A stretch of DNA of 64,000 bases, taken from contig NC_054881.1 in assembly GCF_018320785.1 (NCBI RefSeq), positions 27,663,775 through 27,727,774 of the forward strand. Reading direction: 5' to 3'. The position numbers and the translations under genes were made by a program. Shown here in pieces: positions 59,396 to 64,000 of the stretch. Source of the stretch: Cheilinus undulatus (Eukaryota > Chordata > Actinopteri > Labriformes > Labridae). Numbering within the stretch: the first letter of the stretch is position 1; every line of letters starts with the position of its first letter. A model generated the notes under the pieces. That model made no database searches, was not told the origin of the DNA, and saw nothing but the letters and a program-made list of their open reading frames with translations.

Positions 59396-62300
59396 GCTGT
59401 CTATACTCAACTGAAAACTGTGTCTTTATTGCATGACTAATCTGACATCACTTGACCTGTAATCATTGTCTATACCTAACCCCAAAAACAACAAAGTGAC
59501 TTTTGTGTGGTTCAAATCAAATGAGGCAACATAATGTGAATTTTTGAGTGTCGAACTTCTGCAGCTATTACTGCAGCCAGACTTTAAAGTATTTATTCCT
59601 AGTAAAATAGCTTGTTGTATTTTTATGTTGCCATGACAGTCCAAGTGTTGACTGGCCCTATTTTAAAGCTCATTGTACAAACCACTGATTTAGGTCAGCA
59701 CAAGGGTTATCAGTGATTTCAGATATTAATTTTTAAGACTACTGAAGGTTTATTTCTCCAGCATAATTTGTCTTTTAAGGTTTTTACAACCTACAAGCAT
59801 GGTAAAGAGAGTGGCAGGCGGTTTATTACAGTGTTGATTATCTACTACAAGGAACATCTCAATAAAACTTTCCGAACTTTATATGTAGGCTATGTTAACT
59901 ATTTGTACTGTTTGGAAAAATTGTCAAAGTAATATCGGAAATGTATTGTTTTGTGGTTAAATGTACCAATCGATAACCAAGACATCTTGGCAAAGCTTTG
60001 TTTGGTCAATAAAATAATAGGTGACATGTAATTCATATGTATTCATAAGTCTTGTTGTTTCAATGACAGGTATACTATACTGCAGTTTACAATTCAATGG
60101 GAGATTCAAGATGTACGGCTAAATCCACCATGTAAATTATTGCTCAGTAAAAGTTGTCGTAGCCAAGCAGTGGACTTTTGCTTTTGATTTAAGGTGATTT
60201 CTTCAATGTAATAGACTCTAATAGCCTGTAGAGGGTGTCAGAAGCACATGGATAACAGACTACTGAAGGTGGTGCTGTGCATTGGACAAGTGAAAAGTCT
60301 GGATAACTTGTGGGAGCAGTTTTTCCCTTTTAATATATATTGTCAAAAAAGGGGTTAAGGTGTCAAAAAATACGATATACCATTTATTCCACCTCAGTGT
60401 AGACTCACAAGTGGTTTTCATTTTCCATATACTTAAACTGGTTATTATCGTATCAGTAATTGGAAAATAACGGACACATTAAACGTTGTTTCCTCCCCCT
60501 GAATTATTTAGATTTGTTACTGTCAGTTTGGAATACCTCGAACCCCTCCCTCTCAACACAAACACAGTAGAGCAGGCTACTTAGTGGAATGATTGCCTCA
60601 CAGTTTAACATGTCAGATACATTAAAATACATAAAAAACCTTTTGCAGTTAAAAGGTTGAGAGGAGTTGAAGTAAACAGTCTCTGAGTTACCAGACAATG
60701 GCTGTCGGTGCAAAACAAGCATATAAGCTTTCTGCATTATAGTGTAACCAGAGAAAATTAATTGCATTAAGAATTTTAAACTAGTTCGATAAATTAGCTG
60801 TTGTGTTCTTGTTTTCATATGGTATGTTAATAATAGTATGTTTAACTATGATAGCCACTTAAATTACATGTCCATGTAAAAATTCTTAGAACATGCTGGA
60901 TTAATCCTTATGGATTTGCGATTGTGAGCATGTTGCCATGTCTAAGAGGTTTTTTTTTTTTTTTTTTTTTTTTTAAACCAGAGTGAGTACTCTTTCTAAG
61001 TGACCCACTCCATTATCAGAGCATCATTAAGTTGTTGTTGATGTTTGCTCTCCTTCCTTATTGTATGGCCTTGGATTTCACCCGCTCCCCTGAGCCCTAT
61101 TACAGCACAGAGCAGTAAGCATTTCCCAAACAAATTAATACCACAACCTGGGTGTTCCCAAACTTTCCAGAAGTGTAATATAGACTGGTAATATTGGCAG
61201 TAAGTTTTATTTCTTGTGGTTACAAAATGGATTTCCGCTCGTGTTCATGTTATTGAATGGTCGAGAGACGCAAGAACATCAAGCATGAAAATGGCATGAG
61301 CATGTTGTAAGCATGTTATTTCCTACTGCAGATTAAACATAACTGTGATTCATGATGGTGAATTACAATCATCTGTGTCTGAACTGAAACAGTAAGATTT
61401 AACTAGTCTGTTAGCCAGTGACTTATAATATATGTAATTTAAGAATCAAAATTAGTATTAGTTATTGGCTAGGTAGGTTTGCACAAAATTTGTCTCAGTA
61501 TTTTAAAACTCAAAAACAAACAACCAACTGAAGCAGCCAATGATCTTAGAAAAACAAAGTTTTGTGTTAATTAATTTTTAAGTTTTTTTTTTTTTAAAGA
61601 ATTTAGTTAAAGATTAATTTTTAGCTATTTTTTTTCTCTGTTTCCTCCACTCTTAACTGGTTATGCTACCCAAAGTGAATCAAACATTTCTGTACAGACA
61701 TGTATCAAAGTTAACTTTCTGTTTTTTGTAACAAAAGAACAGTGATCAGACTACTGAAAGAACATTTTCCCCTCCCTGATTCCTAAATGCAATGAGTTGT
61801 CTTTCTTGACATGGAAAGGAATCTTTTGATTCTGATTATTGGTAAGACAACGTTGCATTTTCCCTACTTTTTTGAACATTTTCTGAATTTAATTGTTAAT
61901 AAATGAATTTAATTAAATGCAGATCAATGTTAAGTCCATTTATGATTTTATTTTAATTGTCTCCATTTGCATCTACAGTGTTGTATATATTTTGTTTTGT
62001 TTTTTTGCTCTTGAAAAAATCATCTTTTTCACATTTAACCATGCTTATGCACTGTCTATGATGTGACAGAAATTCAGCTCCTGACATAGGACCTGAGGTC
62101 TGACCCCAGACTGTCATCTATCATTAACATGACTTTTGTTTCTGACGTTGTTTTTGTGCTGTCTGTAGTCCTGGGGTTAGGTTCCTTCCAGGGTTCCTCT
62201 CATTTCACCTACTTGACCCCTCTGATGAAAACCTAAGACATGATAAGAGAGAGAGTTTGCATGTGTGCTGCACTGTTGCTTCTTGGCCTTTGGTCATAGA

Positions 62301-64000
62301 AAGGCACCTCGTTTGTGTGTGTGTGTGTGTTTTGGGACCAAGGATCTGAAGAGAAGTAATCATGTATAAGTTATGTTGACTAATTAAGACTGGGCCCTAA
62401 CCTATAGCTGACCCCAGGGAAAGAATACACGATCTTAAAGCCTTTGTACCGATGTACCTGTGGCCTCTTGACCACACTAGAGTGTTAGATGTCCGGTGTG
62501 TCTGTGGGTGTGTGTGTTCTGGCTGGCTAGTCATGCAAGGCTACCTCGATGTGGTAATAGGAGCACGGGGACAGCAGAAATGGGAGAGCAAAGAGAAAGG
62601 TACAGCGACAGAGTAAGGGAGAAGAGAGGAGCCTTGAAAGAAAGAAAGTGCCTCTTCAATGAAAGAAGTAAGAGAGAGAGAGAAGCCTAGCCCATGTAAT
62701 TAGGCCTAAATGAGTTTTCCACTGACTCAGTGGGTTGTGGCAATGCAGTGTTGGGACAAAGATAGACTAGAGGTCAAGAAGTCATTGAGTCGGACCTACT
62801 CAAACAAGGCACCCAGTTTTTCTAGAATGTATTAAAGCTGTATTTGTACTCTTAATAAAAACTACTACCAACAATAATAATAAATATTAAATTTATAAAG
62901 CTCTTTTCATGTACTTTAGGTGCACCGGTGCTGTGCAAATTAAGATTTTATGCAAATAAAACATCAGCCAGTACTCTCCCAGTATTTATCTATTTATCTA
63001 TCTATTTTAGGAGAAAAGCTCCCATAATTCTTGGATATTGAGGCCTTGCCCTCTGCATGGCATCCAGTAGCAGCCACATTGTGATTTATTCACTGTACCT
63101 GATCAGTCTACTTCTTGGTTGAACATGAATACATATTTTGTTTGTGTGCAAGTGTGTTTGTTTCTTTTTTTGGAATTGCTAATTGCCATCAACACAACTG
63201 TAAGTGTATGTGTGCTCCTTATCTTTCTGTGTATTCTGATGTGTAAAAAGTACACTCTCTCATCTTGTATTGTTATCCCTAACAATGAGATACCATTTCA
63301 TTTTTTTTACACATGCATGTGCACAAGCTTGTACAAACACAGACTCATTCTTACACCAACATGTATACTGGTCTATTCACATCTTCCCTTTCTTATCATC
63401 ACAAGCACCTTCACCCCCTTATTATCCTTTTCCTACTCCCTCCTGCATGTGCTACATGGCAGGTTTAGTGTAGGGTTATGAAAACAGTTAGGCTTAATAA
63501 TTGATGTTCTGCATTTCAATCAATTTCACCACAGTGTTAGGCTAATTAAGGTTACCTCCTATCTCCCAGGGGTTGTCTATGTGTGTGTGTGGATGTGCAC
63601 ATTCATTAGTGTGAGTGTGTGTTAAAGAATGTGTGACAGACAGTTTGTGTGTATTTTCTGGCTCCTGAGGGCTCCATTTTATATCTCAGAATACATGGGA
63701 ATTCGCTATTTCAGGACAAGAGAGGAGAGAAAGTCCCCCTCTCTCTTTCCTCTTACTCTTTCTCTTCCTATCTCTCCCTAGTTCTTTCCTTGCTCTCTTG
63801 CTATATTCCTTCACTCACTCTCCCCAGGCAGGATCCTAAATGCAATTAACACAGCCGCTTTACAGCCTGCTAATTTTTAACACTCACATACAGCACACAA
63901 CCCAACGCACACACCCACACACATAGTTAAATAATTATTTTATGCTGGACTAATTTAAAGTTCATTGGCCATTCTTTTAATTAATTAATAAGAGAAGTAT
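59396..64000. other. Right flank without recognised genes
   Basis: AT-rich DNA with a 25-base T run at 60950-60974, a TG run near 62310, a GA-rich patch at 62630-62690 and a TG-rich patch at about 63575-63655. Short open frames here show no recognisable domain. Confidence 0.5.

Overview
The window looks like a piece of a teleost fish nuclear genome, probably percomorph-like. It is AT-rich, has long introns, and is packed with fish-type DNA transposons (Tc1/mariner, hAT, piggyBac-like, Harbinger-like), with fewer LINE, SINE and Penelope-like copies. Only two host protein genes can be supported, and they point away from each other.

Left part (1-16 kb). A single-exon glycosyltransferase ORF of 446 codons (7381-8721, minus) belongs to the beta-1,3-N-acetylglucosaminyltransferase family (B3GNT2-like). 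A 5' UTR intron is likely upstream of it, with a TATA-containing promoter near 9.4 kb. Between this gene and the second gene lie a broken Tc1-like copy with DD38E spacing, two deletion remnants of another Tc1 family, and quiet AT-rich DNA.

Right part (16-60 kb). The second gene is smad2 (plus strand), the receptor-regulated Smad of the activin/nodal/TGF-beta pathway. Ten coding exons were placed by hand from 32985 to 55736. They join to 1425 nt (474 residues plus stop) with every splice phase consistent. A probable untranslated first exon ends at a strong GTAAGT donor at 16243, which makes the first intron about 16.6 kb. The 90-nt exon that separates Smad2 from Smad3 is present at 44611-44700. 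The 3' UTR probably runs for up to about 3.7 kb.

The untranslated first intron (16.2-32.9 kb) is a transposon graveyard with clear nesting. A Penelope-like element with inverted terminal arms, itself carrying a MITE, sits inside a DD37E Tc1-like element (20971-24382). Further right, a hAT-ended element (26425-32723) contains a SINE, an L2-like LINE and a Tc1-like copy with an uninterrupted DD34E transposase ORF. One long terminal repeat of that Tc1 copy is split by a younger hAT insertion with a perfect 8-bp target duplication. The later smad2 introns carry more hAT copies, a DD34E Tc1 relic, a 21-bp perfect hairpin 390 bp before the Smad2-specific exon, and a TTAA-flanked element that begins 14 bp downstream of the exon 8 boundary.

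From about 59.4 kb to the end I see no gene, only simple repeats and unremarkable AT-rich DNA. No bacterial, viral or CRISPR-type system is present. The interest lies in transposon architecture and in smad2 splicing and translation context.
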